Positions 6,072-13,307 of a DNA stretch of 13,307 bases are shown here, piece by piece. Numbering within the stretch: position 1 is the first letter of the stretch; every line of letters starts with the position of its first letter. The stretch is from JBFHES01 sp041584015 (lineage in GTDB: Bacteria; Bacteroidota; Bacteroidia; Bacteroidales; M50B96). Location: contig JBFHES010000117.1 of NCBI GenBank assembly GCA_041584015.1, positions 1 through 13,307 on the forward strand, in the 5' to 3' direction. The translations under genes were made by a program, and so were the position numbers. The notes under the pieces are model-generated. The model ran no database searches. It was not told the DNA's origin and saw only the letters and a list, made by a program, of their open reading frames with translations.

Positions 6072-7202
6072 ATGAAGCAAATTCAAATGGTCGACTTAAA
6101 GTCGCAATACGATCGCATAAAAACAGAAGTTGATGAAGCCATTCAAGATGTAATAAACACCAGTGCCTTTATTAACGGACCTGTTGTTAAAGAATTTGCT
6201 GCCGATCTGGAAAATTATCTGGGTGTTAAACATGTTATTCCGTGTGCCAATGGAACGGATGCTTTGCAGGTTGCATTAATGGCGCTCGGACTTAAACCCG
6301 GCGACGAGGTAATCTCCACTTCATTTACATTTATTGCAACTGTTGAGGTAATTGCGCTACTTGGTTTAAAACCTGTTTTAGTTGATGTAGATCCGTACAA
6401 CTACAACATCGATCCGGCTGAACTGGAAAAAGCAATTACACCAAACACCAAGGCAATTATTCCTGTGCACCTGTTCGGGCAAAGCTCTAACATGGAAGCA
6501 ATAATGGAAATTGCCAGCAAACATAAGCTTGCAGTGATAGAAGATACTTGTCAGGCAATTGGTGCCAACTATACATTCAGCAATGGCACAACAGCTAAAT
6601 CGGGAACCATTGGCGATATTGGCTGCACATCTTTCTTTCCATCAAAGAATCTAGGTTGCTATGGCGATGGCGGCGCACTGTTTACCAACAACGACGAGCT
6701 GGCTGCGGTAATAAGATCGATTGTTAACCATGGAATGAAGGTTCGCTATCATCACGACAGAATTGGTGTGAACTCAAGACTGGATAGTATTCAGGCTGCT
6801 GTTCTAAAAGTGAAATTACAATACTTAGATGATTATTCAGCTGCCAGAAACAAAGCAGCAGCGTATTATAACGAGGCTTTTAAGGATTGTGAATACCTAC
6901 AAACTCCAACTACAGCAAGCTATACCGACCATGTGTTCCATCAATACACCATGGTTACTAAAAACATTGACAGGGATGGCTTACAGCAGTTCTTAAAGGA
7001 GAAGAATATTCCGGCCATGATTTACTACCCAATACCTTTGCATTTGCAAAAGGCTTTTGATAGTTCAGCATACAAGTCAGTATCACTGCCTGTTACGGAG
7101 CAACTTTCAAAATCAGTAATATCCTTACCAATGCAAACCGAGTTGGATGAAGAACAGCTAAAACACATTACAGATGCTGTGCTGGAATACTGCAATCGGT
7201 AA
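6072..7202 (+). CDS. DegT/DnrJ/EryC1/StrS sugar aminotransferase, WbpE-like
   Basis: This is a PLP-dependent enzyme that should transfer an amino group to a keto-sugar nucleotide for surface polysaccharide or glycan synthesis. The 376-residue fold-type I protein has the phosphate-binding GTDAL (61-65), the PLP-contacting D158 and Q161 in VIEDTCQAIGA, and the Schiff-base lysine K192 in TSFFPSKNLGCYGDGG. The segments CTSFFPSKxLGCYGDGGAxFTN and RYHHDRIGVNSRLD resemble, from memory, WbpE of Pseudomonas aeruginosa, which aminates UDP-3-keto-GlcNAcA; the exact substrate is not proven here. C-terminal IPAMIYYPIPLHLQ and SLPMQTEL are also family motifs. No dehydrogenase, acetyltransferase or epimerase of that pathway is nearby, so partners must lie elsewhere. 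It follows pheS by 27 bases without a visible terminator and converges on the alanine dehydrogenase-like gene with a 22-base gap. Confidence 0.9.
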   Translation: MKQIQMVDLKSQYDRIKTEVDEAIQDVINTSAFINGPVVKEFAADLENYLGVKHVIPCANGTDALQVALMALGLKPGDEVISTSFTFIATVEVIALLGLKPVLVDVDPYNYNIDPAELEKAITPNTKAIIPVHLFGQSSNMEAIMEIASKHKLAVIEDTCQAIGANYTFSNGTTAKSGTIGDIGCTSFFPSKNLGCYGDGGALFTNNDELAAVIRSIVNHGMKVRYHHDRIGVNSRLDSIQAAVLKVKLQYLDDYSAARNKAAAYYNEAFKDCEYLQTPTTASYTDHVFHQYTMVTKNIDRDGLQQFLKEKNIPAMIYYPIPLHLQKAFDSSAYKSVSLPVTEQLSKSVISLPMQTELDEEQLKHITDAVLEYCNR

Positions 7203-7224
7203 CAAGTAGATTTTAAGGCAAACA

Positions 7225-8448
7225 CTACATAGCTGCAATGAGCAGGTCGATGTCTTTTGATGGAATATCGAAGAAACTTCCGATATAGTTATTGGTAAGT
7301 GTTCCGTTTAGCAAAAACACACCTTTACGAATTCCCACATCAGCTCTTATTAGTGGATTTAATCCACCCGAGCTTCCTATTTTATTTAGGATAGGTGCAA
7401 AGATATTGCTCAAGGCATAACTTGCTGTACGTGCCACACTCGAGGCAATATTAGGCACACAGTAGTGTACAACCCCATGTTTAATATAAATCGGATTATT
7501 ATGTGTTGTAATTCGTGAGGTTTCAAAACAGCCACCTCTATCAATACTGGCATCAACAACCACAGAGCCTTTCTTCATTTGCTGGATCATATCTTCTGAA
7601 ACAATATAACCTGTATCGCTTCCCATCAGCTCCATGGCTCCGATTATTACATCGGCTGTAACCAAGGAATTTCGTAGGATGTTTGGCTGCATGATTGAGG
7701 TAAAAACGGGATGTTGCAAGTTTTGCTGAAGAATGCGCAGGCGATAAATAGAATCGTCGAATACTTTAACAATTGCCCCTAAGCCAAGCGCTGTACGTGC
7801 CGCAAATTGCCCTGCCGTTCCTGCTCCAAGGATTACAACCTCCGACGGATTAACGCCTGTTATGCCGCCAAGAATCTTACCTTTTCCTATGTTTCGTTTA
7901 CTCAGATACTCCGCAGCTAAAAGCACCGAAGTACTTCCTATAATCTCGCTCATAGAACGCATAACCGGATAGCACTTATTCTCATCCATCAGCAGTTCAA
8001 AAGCAATTGCTGTAATACGTTTGCGCTTTAATGCCTGAAAATATTCCTTTGATTGGGTGCCTATGTTTAAGGCCGAAATAATTATTTGATTACCCTTTAG
8101 TAAGTCAATTTCTTCTTCACTTACCGGAGCTATTTTTAATATAATATCGCTTTTGTAGATTTCTGCTGTGGAAGCCGTGATGGCTCCACCAACTTCGCTA
8201 AAATCGGTATCTGCAAAGTTAGAGCCTAAACCAGCTCCTTCTTCTACAAACACTTCGTGCCCGCTGTTCACAAGCATCTCAACCGCCAGCGGGGTAAGTG
8301 CAACCCGGTTCTCGTTTCTATCTTCCTCTTTTGGAATACCAATTACCAATTTGCGATTACGTCGTTTCACCTCCAGCATTTCTTCTTTAGGAAAAAACGA
8401 TCTGCTGTAATTACTCATCTGAGACCTATCTTCTTTCTTGTCCGTCAT
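7225..8448 (-). CDS. Alanine dehydrogenase family protein with altered active site
   Basis: Family members (Ald and the transhydrogenase alpha chain) bind NAD(P); Ald interconverts alanine and pyruvate plus ammonia. Visible motifs are IGIPKE (36-41), the substrate arginine R48 in NRVALTP, K105 in ILKIAPV, the Rossmann glycine motif GAGTAG (208-213), D303 in VVDASIDRGG and HYCVPNIASSVARTAS (328-343), which matches the Ald signature at most positions. The position of the catalytic His (LHL in Ald) reads ALNIG, with N128 in its place, so alanine dehydrogenase activity is not assured. An N-terminal extension of about 35 residues precedes the normal family start; as I recall, Bacteroidota members share it. 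ATG 8448 is used, though the ATG at 8418 (residue 11) is a reasonable alternative. The gene lies downstream of the unknown operon but has a 166-base gap and its own promoter candidate. Confidence 0.82.
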   Translation of the reverse strand: MTDKKEDRSQMSNYSRSFFPKEEMLEVKRRNRKLVIGIPKEEDRNENRVALTPLAVEMLVNSGHEVFVEEGAGLGSNFADTDFSEVGGAITASTAEIYKSDIILKIAPVSEEEIDLLKGNQIIISALNIGTQSKEYFQALKRKRITAIAFELLMDENKCYPVMRSMSEIIGSTSVLLAAEYLSKRNIGKGKILGGITGVNPSEVVILGAGTAGQFAARTALGLGAIVKVFDDSIYRLRILQQNLQHPVFTSIMQPNILRNSLVTADVIIGAMELMGSDTGYIVSEDMIQQMKKGSVVVDASIDRGGCFETSRITTHNNPIYIKHGVVHYCVPNIASSVARTASYALSNIFAPILNKIGSSGGLNPLIRADVGIRKGVFLLNGTLTNNYIGSFFDIPSKDIDLLIAAM

Positions 8449-8536
8449 GCTTATTAATCTTTAAACCCAGAGGTAAATTTACAGATAAAAACTGAGACTT
8501 TTTTCACGAGATTTAGTTACAAAATAGTATCTGATG

Positions 8537-8544
8537 CAAAGCTA
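8537..8544 (-). promoter_or_regulatory. Candidate -7 element for the alanine dehydrogenase-like gene
   Basis: On the minus strand, TAGCTTTG followed by C is an exact match to TAnnTTTG. At 19 bases upstream lies TTTA (8566-8563), three of four bases of the -33 box. Transcription would start near 8530, leaving a leader of about 80 bases before the ATG at 8448. A weak AT-rich inverted repeat (8553-8560 with 8569-8576) overlaps the -33 region. Confidence 0.45.
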
Positions 8545-8614
8545 CGATCATTTAGTAGAGCTTAAAATCTCTATTAACACATCGCAGAGCAGGAAGATGA
8601 AGCACCGCAATTAG

Positions 8615-9034
8615 CTACTTGCAGGATTCATTTCTAAAAATATCGAGTTTCGTAAATTCCCAGCTAAACTCCGGACTTGCCAGTTGTTTGTTAGTAAAGC
8701 CTGCCGGCTCGAAAATCAAGCCACCAAATTTACCTTTCACATTTTTACCGGGCTTTAGGCAAAGAGTTATTTCCTCACTTTCTTCCTTAAGAATAGATTG
8801 AAAATAAAAGCCTACTGTGAAAACTATTTTCACCTCTACCGTATCGCTATTTTCAATTCTTAAACGTAACTCCTTTAAACTTGTCTCATCTGCTATCTTA
8901 GAACTTTTCCATTTTTGTGAAAAGTTTATATGATCTTCGCTAAAGAACAATTCATAATCTTTTTGAGCTAAAAGATCAGAAGAGCAAAATGCAAATACGA
9001 ATAATATTAAGCTACTTAGTATTGTTGTTTTCAT
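8615..9034 (-). CDS. Small secreted protein of unknown function, last gene of the operon
   Basis: This 139-residue protein has a signal peptide (MKTTILSSLILFVFAFCSS, then DLLAQKDYE) with probable cleavage LLA|Q. The Cys inside the hydrophobic run is not in a lipobox, so secretion by signal peptidase I is expected. The mature part looks like one beta sandwich: YELFFSEDHINFSQKWK, LKELRLRIENSDTVEVKIVFTVGFYF, EEITLCLKPGKNVKGKFGGLIFEPAGF. The alternation suggests a non-catalytic, possibly binding, domain. Two Cys remain after cleavage (in TLCLKPG and ESCK), enough for one disulfide. Its ATG lies only 15 bases after the stop of the thioredoxin-like gene, so the two should be co-transcribed, and a redox relation between them is possible but unproven. 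I recognise no named family. Confidence 0.75.
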   Translation of the reverse strand: MKTTILSSLILFVFAFCSSDLLAQKDYELFFSEDHINFSQKWKSSKIADETSLKELRLRIENSDTVEVKIVFTVGFYFQSILKEESEEITLCLKPGKNVKGKFGGLIFEPAGFTNKQLASPEFSWEFTKLDIFRNESCK

Positions 9035-9049
9035 GTTTCGGGTTTTTAT

Positions 9050-10459
9050 TTATGTTCTTTTATTGAGTACCCTGTGAAAGGCATTCTCAAAATTCTCAGA
9101 AGGCGACAAAGCCGGAGCTACCAAGATTTTCCCATACGGATCTATTAAAAAATAACTTGGGTAAATTCTGACTTTATAATCCTTTAAAATATCTGGCTGA
9201 TTGCCATAGTGAATGAATGTCCAGGAACAGTCTCGTTTATACATTTGCTCTACAAATGTTCGAAAGTTTTTATCCGTTGAAATGGATACAATCTCAAGAT
9301 GTCGAGAAAATTTATCGTTCAAAGCCTTTAATAATTCGTACTCTTGCTGGCAGGTATAACTACTATTATTACAGAAGTTCAAATATACATATTTGCCCCG
9401 AAACTCTTCTAAGGTGAACAAAGTAGAATCCACATTATATAAGCTAAAATCTGGTGCAAAGGAATCTGGTAACAAATGGCCAACCTGCTTTTGCATGTTT
9501 TTCGCAATTTGCCGATGTTCCTTAAAGGTTGTCTTATCAATGAGCGAATCAAGCAAGGCCATTACCGGTATCGCATCAAATCGGTTGGCATAAAAGCCTT
9601 CGTATAAAAGCTTCATTAAAACCATCTCCTTAAGCGCCTCGTTGCTGAGCGTTGTGTCGGCTGACAGAACTGACTTTATCTGTGTGTAAGCTGTATCTTC
9701 TTGTATTAAATCAATCAATTCGTAATGTCCGGTGGATTTAACAAACACCGGCAAAAACTTGGTATAAACCTGATTGAATAGATTAAAATATGCATCATTT
9801 GTGTACAACACCGGACGTTCCTGAAAAAAAGCAGCACTTGATTCGTTCATATCCAGGGTTTCGCAAATATTACGTACATGCCCAATTCTGTAAAACTTAT
9901 AATCATTAAAATAGGCATTCTCGGAATCAGGAAAAATACTATCTAATACCGTAACAAAACGATCGACATGTTCCTTTTTAATTTTGCGTTGTGCAATGCG
10001 TGTTTGATTCTCAACAAGAAAATAATTGGTAAACTGATCCAGATCGCGGGTTTGATTATTTAACTCAGTGTAAGAGGTATCATCAAGTCCGATGTAAAAC
10101 TGTATGGCTTCAAAAAACGGGTTGAGCTCATCTTCAATTTTCTTCTCTTCCTTTGGAGGAAATTTAATGCTATAACTTGCTCCGGGTTCAAGAATCATCT
10201 CACCCCTATAAATACCTAAATAAATATGAACAGCCCGTGTTTTATCTATATTCAGGTTTAAACTGAACTCACCATTTTTGGCAACGGCTCCTTTTCCAAT
10301 TAGCACCTCATTGCTTGTAAAAGCATCTGTCCAACTGTAAAACGCTAATGTATCGCCGGCATATTCAGGCAATAAACCGTAAAGTTTAGTCAACTGGGAA
10401 TAACCTGTAAACACAAGGCCAAGACAAAAAGATACTATGAATAAGAATTTTCTAATCAT
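9050..10459 (-). CDS. TlpA/AhpC-like thioredoxin-fold secreted protein with SxxC instead of CxxC
   Basis: A signal peptide (MIRKFLFIVSFCLGLVFTGYS|Q) sends this 469-residue protein to the periplasm. Residues about 25-100 form a beta-rich N-terminal domain (KLYGLLPEYAGDTLAFY, AVAKNGEFSLNLN, GEMILEPGASYSI) like the DUF4369-type domain often fused to Bacteroidota TlpA-like proteins. A helical linker spans about 110-325. The C-terminal thioredoxin fold begins at FAPDFSLYNVDS (334-345), with the cis-proline in RIYPSYFLID (431-440) and FRGKYVYLNFC (353-363). Where family members have WCxxC, this protein reads SSYTCQQE. The resolving Cys370 is kept, the nucleophilic Cys is Ser367, and another Cys (363) lies four residues earlier. 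Normal disulfide reductase chemistry is therefore doubtful. It lies 35 bases after the helical-repeat lipoprotein gene and 15 before the small secreted protein gene. Confidence 0.85.
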   Translation of the reverse strand: MIRKFLFIVSFCLGLVFTGYSQLTKLYGLLPEYAGDTLAFYSWTDAFTSNEVLIGKGAVAKNGEFSLNLNIDKTRAVHIYLGIYRGEMILEPGASYSIKFPPKEEKKIEDELNPFFEAIQFYIGLDDTSYTELNNQTRDLDQFTNYFLVENQTRIAQRKIKKEHVDRFVTVLDSIFPDSENAYFNDYKFYRIGHVRNICETLDMNESSAAFFQERPVLYTNDAYFNLFNQVYTKFLPVFVKSTGHYELIDLIQEDTAYTQIKSVLSADTTLSNEALKEMVLMKLLYEGFYANRFDAIPVMALLDSLIDKTTFKEHRQIAKNMQKQVGHLLPDSFAPDFSLYNVDSTLFTLEEFRGKYVYLNFCNNSSYTCQQEYELLKALNDKFSRHLEIVSISTDKNFRTFVEQMYKRDCSWTFIHYGNQPDILKDYKVRIYPSYFLIDPYGKILVAPALSPSENFENAFHRVLNKRT

Positions 10460-10494
10460 TTAATTTAAATATACAGCTAGATAAATAACTAAAA

Positions 10495-12753
10495 TTATTC
10501 ATAACTATTTTCCAGGAAGGTGCGAAAATAAGAACATTCCTTGATAACCTCCTGATAATATTCGGTTGATGCGTAGTTCTTTTTTAAGATTGTATAAAAA
10601 CGGTATGCATGTTCATCAGGTTCTTCAATATAATATTCACTCTCCGACTCGTCTGCACCCTCGTTATACCAATCGCCATCACCCTCGTTAAGTACTATTT
10701 CGCATTTACTTCCCAAGAAGCAACACTTTGCAGCAAACTCAATATCGCTGGTGTTGTTCATGGCAAGATTGTAATAATAGGCTGCCGGTCTTGTACTCGC
10801 GTATCCCTGCGAGTACTCAGATCTTGATTCATTGGTTAATGCGGTCCACGAATTGCCATAATAGGTAATATTATAAAATGCATTGCCCAGGAGGTAATAA
10901 TACTGGGCGGCATTACTCGGATCGTCAATTGCCAACTGCTTAAGCTCTAACATGCGCTCTAGCATACTATATGTTGTATAAGAAATTTCTTTCGCCTGCT
11001 CATAATCGCAGTCATGACAATCCAATAATCTACTGGTGAATGGATCGGCAGGTAAATGATAAAAGACTGAAGTACCAGCCTTTTTATAATAAGCCATTGC
11101 CTCCTCCAGCTTAAACTCAGCTAATAGCTGTGTGCCTCGTTTTTCATATAGTTCATTCAGATTAAGTGGAAATTTTCTGAATAAATAGTTTTCAAAATTA
11201 CTTTTGTTCTCCTTCTGAAAAAACGAAATATATTCATCCAAACTTCGCTCACCCCACCAGTCGCCAAAATAATGACTATTAGGACCAGCCTTAGTGCATA
11301 AATCTGCCATTAAACCATTTTGTTGTTTGGTATACATGAAAGCAATTTTTGTTAACAAAAAGCTTTGCGCATCTCCTGTCTTTACATTCTCGGCCTTGGC
11401 AATCCAATTAAGCATCTCGAATGATTGCTCCTCAAGATCCGTGCTCATGCTATCAGCTCTCAACAGGTGATTAATAAATTTATAATACCTGATATGGTCA
11501 AGCGGAGCCAGATCATTCTTTGGCCAACCAGCAACAGCAGCGCTTAAATATTGATCAGCGGCAACATCATTATTAAAAATCATTTGAATATAGCCGGCAA
11601 AAAACTGCCATACATGCTTCTTATTAAGTCGATCATCCTTAAGCTTTGCACTAAAATAGTCGGAGATATTTTGCTGCTCCTTTTTGTCGATATGGTGATT
11701 GTAGTAATAATTATCAGCATTTAAAAATTGGACTTCAACCTTGCGCACATATCTACCCAGCACTGCTAATATATATTCTGATGCCGGATTTATTGCATGT
11801 ATTTGTTCTATTAACTCAAGCTCATTTTCATCCCAACCTGACAAATAATCAAGAAAATAGATAGGAATTTGCTCATCAGGGGATTTAGCCATCTGCAGCA
11901 GGCTATCCAGGTTGGTATCATAATTCAGCTTAAAACTTCGAGCTGCCACCAACCTTCTACTAATGCACCTATCAAACAATTGCGTAAAAATATAAGCCGA
12001 CTCATTATTCTTATTCAAGCCCTTTAATGCACCCGCCTTTTGCGACAAAGCCCAGTCTTTAATAATGCTATTCACTTGCAGCGGCTCTACCAAATTATCA
12101 TAGAGGGCAACAGACTTTTCAAAATCAAGGGCATAATGTGCCATGCGCACCAATTGATATGCGTAACGCAATTTCAAATAATCGGAACTACATTCATTAA
12201 AAAGCCGTTCACCTTTGCTTATTAGCGCTTCCATTTTGTTGTAATCACGATTTGGTTCATCCCAGTAACCCCAACCAACAGACACCTGAGGCTCGCAACG
12301 CTTGGCATACTTTAGGTAATCAACAAATTCTGTTCGTTTTTTCTTGTATATAAACTTAGCAGCCTTATTATTAACAAATCGCGCTGGAAGAATCTTCTTG
12401 TTTTTGTCATCAATACTTTGAGCTAAAGAGTCGAGCTCTTCAATTGTACTAGAATAAATTAGTTGATCAATATCATCGATTGGAGCCTTCTTTTTAAAAT
12501 ACTCATGCCATTCCTCTAAATTCGCAACTTTAGGCTCCAGCTCGCTCTCAAGATTGTAATCGAAATAATGATCATCGCTTAATAAGAATGGCTGCAAAAA
12601 CGGCTCATTAATAACCGACGGTTCTACCAAACTCATGTAATCATCAATATAGTAATCGCCACCACCGCAGCCGGTAGAGAGCATTACAGGATAAATACTA
12701 AGAGCAACACTACCTAAAACTATCAATAATATCTTCGATATTCTCTTTATCAT
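10495..12753 (-). CDS. Large helical-repeat (TPR-like) probable lipoprotein, CGGG family
   Basis: This 752-residue protein begins with a hydrophobic signal (residues 5-25) ending LSTGC, so lipidation at Cys29 is likely although the -3 residue is Ser. The mature protein starts CGGGDYYIDDY, again with early acidic residues. The rest is rich in Leu, Ala, Tyr and Lys with a helical-hairpin pattern. TPR-like units are visible at about 179-225 (SKGERLFNECSSDYLKLRYAYQ.., FEKSVALYD), 234-262 and 540-560 (LLAEFKLEEAMAYYKKAG). A CHDCD motif at 579-583 and a cluster CCFLGSKC at 677-684 stand out as possible metal or disulfide sites. I recall similar CGGG-starting Bacteroidota proteins of unknown function. 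The ATG lies 44 bases inside the upstream gene; no later Met keeps the signal, so the overlap is real. Function unknown; scaffold-like protein binding is a reasonable guess. Confidence 0.8.
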   Translation of the reverse strand: MIKRISKILLIVLGSVALSIYPVMLSTGCGGGDYYIDDYMSLVEPSVINEPFLQPFLLSDDHYFDYNLESELEPKVANLEEWHEYFKKKAPIDDIDQLIYSSTIEELDSLAQSIDDKNKKILPARFVNNKAAKFIYKKKRTEFVDYLKYAKRCEPQVSVGWGYWDEPNRDYNKMEALISKGERLFNECSSDYLKLRYAYQLVRMAHYALDFEKSVALYDNLVEPLQVNSIIKDWALSQKAGALKGLNKNNESAYIFTQLFDRCISRRLVAARSFKLNYDTNLDSLLQMAKSPDEQIPIYFLDYLSGWDENELELIEQIHAINPASEYILAVLGRYVRKVEVQFLNADNYYYNHHIDKKEQQNISDYFSAKLKDDRLNKKHVWQFFAGYIQMIFNNDVAADQYLSAAVAGWPKNDLAPLDHIRYYKFINHLLRADSMSTDLEEQSFEMLNWIAKAENVKTGDAQSFLLTKIAFMYTKQQNGLMADLCTKAGPNSHYFGDWWGERSLDEYISFFQKENKSNFENYLFRKFPLNLNELYEKRGTQLLAEFKLEEAMAYYKKAGTSVFYHLPADPFTSRLLDCHDCDYEQAKEISYTTYSMLERMLELKQLAIDDPSNAAQYYYLLGNAFYNITYYGNSWTALTNESRSEYSQGYASTRPAAYYYNLAMNNTSDIEFAAKCCFLGSKCEIVLNEGDGDWYNEGADESESEYYIEEPDEHAYRFYTILKKNYASTEYYQEVIKECSYFRTFLENSYE

Positions 12754-13307
12754 AATTCAATTTAAAATACTCGTTAAAATGGTAAAACCCCAAATGCAAG
12801 GTATCACTTTTTAAAAACCTTCCTATTTGTCGTGCGGCTATTTTTGTTTCTTCAGCTGCTATCCGATCCACCTTTATGGTGTCGCCTTTTTGCAATCGTT
12901 CGCCTTTTAATCGCACATCATCTGTAGCCACCAAAATATCGGGTTCTACCTTTTTAAAATCAGTGCTTTGCATAATATCCTCCAGCAAATCGGCACTTAT
13001 TAACCTCACACGATTGTTTCGACCGAACTGAATAACTGAATGATAAGCTGGCAAAACACAGTCGAGCTGTAGAGGATAAACCTCAAAATTCTTCAAATAT
13101 TTGGCTGCAATGCCTTTGTCGTAAATGGAGTTAGCTGTGCGGAATTCATCCAACGGTGTCATATTGTAAAACATGAGCATGCCTCTGTCAACTGGCGGCA
13201 CTCCGGTTATCTCAAAATATTTTACCTGATGCAGGCGAATGGTTGCTGACAAAACTGTTTTCGATCCCAATTGCTTTTTAAGAATTTCGAGAAACTTAAA
13301 ATACTTC
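12710..13307 (-). CDS. Conserved protein of unknown function, C-terminal part only
   Basis: The minus-strand frame is open to the right edge (reading KYFKFLEILKKQLGSKTVLS.. from the edge), so the start lies outside the window; the TTG at 13270 is internal. About 198 codons are visible. Sequence such as VLSATIRLHQVKYFE, GVPPVDRGMLMFYNM, NSIYDK, YPLQLDCVLPAY and HSVIQFGRNNRVRLI suggests the last strands of a TIM-barrel-like, glycoside-hydrolase-like domain. The pattern of a short strand ending in an acidic or polar residue, followed by VDRGMLMFYN, fits this, but no catalytic pair can be named. I recall Bacteroidota proteins of unknown function with this RLHQ ... PPVDRGMLM pattern, unverified. 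It ends at 12710, 44 bases past the start of the helical-repeat lipoprotein gene, which argues for coupled translation and a shared role. Confidence 0.75.
   Translation of the reverse strand, partial: KYFKFLEILKKQLGSKTVLSATIRLHQVKYFEITGVPPVDRGMLMFYNMTPLDEFRTANSIYDKGIAAKYLKNFEVYPLQLDCVLPAYHSVIQFGRNNRVRLISADLLEDIMQSTDFKKVEPDILVATDDVRLKGERLQKGDTIKVDRIAAEETKIAARQIGRFLKSDTLHLGFYHFNEYFKLNYDKENIEDIIDSFR

Noticed and set aside
7203..7224. Terminator between the convergent aminotransferase and alanine dehydrogenase-like genes
   Set aside because: The 22-base gap and flanks contain only a four-base stem (CTGC/GCAG near 7232-7244); nothing convincing.
8553..8576. AT-rich inverted repeat upstream of the alanine dehydrogenase-like gene as an operator
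   Set aside because: Eight pairs with a wobble in A/T-rich DNA can occur by chance and it matches no regulator site I know.
8605..8624. Hairpin at the end of the four-gene operon (CTGCAA / TTGCGG on the minus strand)
   Set aside because: The six-pair stem includes a wobble, its loop holds the stop codon, and no U tract follows, so I do not call it a terminator.

Overview
The window looks like a chromosomal segment of a member of the Bacteroidota (probably Bacteroidia, Marinilabiliales-like, although the order cannot be fixed from this alone). The signs are A/T-rich coding sequence, many exported proteins with Bacteroidota-style signal peptides (lipoboxes followed by acidic residues, or cleavage just before Gln), start codons with A-rich leaders and no recognisable Shine-Dalgarno sequence, and promoter-like sites fitting the Bacteroidota -33 TTTG / -7 TAnnTTTG pattern. 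There are no RNA genes, insertion sequences, CRISPR arrays or phage genes, and base composition looks even throughout. It reads as an ordinary chromosome with an envelope-protein flavour.

Layout. Bases 1-2495 (+) hold the 3' part of a large Ig-like surface or envelope protein, followed by an MscS-type mechanosensitive channel whose ATG overlaps the previous stop (TAATG). Bases 2541-3743 (-) hold three small lipoproteins in one operon. At least two of them are tandem paralogues. A probable shared terminator sits across the mscS stop codon, and a structured leader with a good Bacteroidota promoter lies upstream (about 3790-3955). Bases 4048-7202 (+) hold an exported cyclophilin-type prolyl isomerase, pheS (phenylalanyl-tRNA synthetase alpha chain) and a WbpE-like DegT-family sugar aminotransferase. 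Bases 7225-8448 (-) encode an alanine dehydrogenase family protein in which the usual catalytic histidine appears to be asparagine.

Bases 8615-13307 (-) hold a tightly packed four-gene operon that continues past the right edge. In transcription order it encodes a conserved protein of unknown function (only its C-terminal part is in the window), a 752-residue helical-repeat probable lipoprotein beginning its mature part with CGGG, a TlpA-like thioredoxin-fold protein whose CxxC has become SxxC, and a small secreted protein. The second gene starts inside the first (44-base overlap) and the other gaps are 35 and 15 bases, so the four are very probably co-expressed. Three of the four carry export signals, which points to an uncharacterised periplasmic or outer-membrane function. 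This operon, together with the lipoprotein operon and its hairpin-rich leader, is the best candidate here for undescribed biology.
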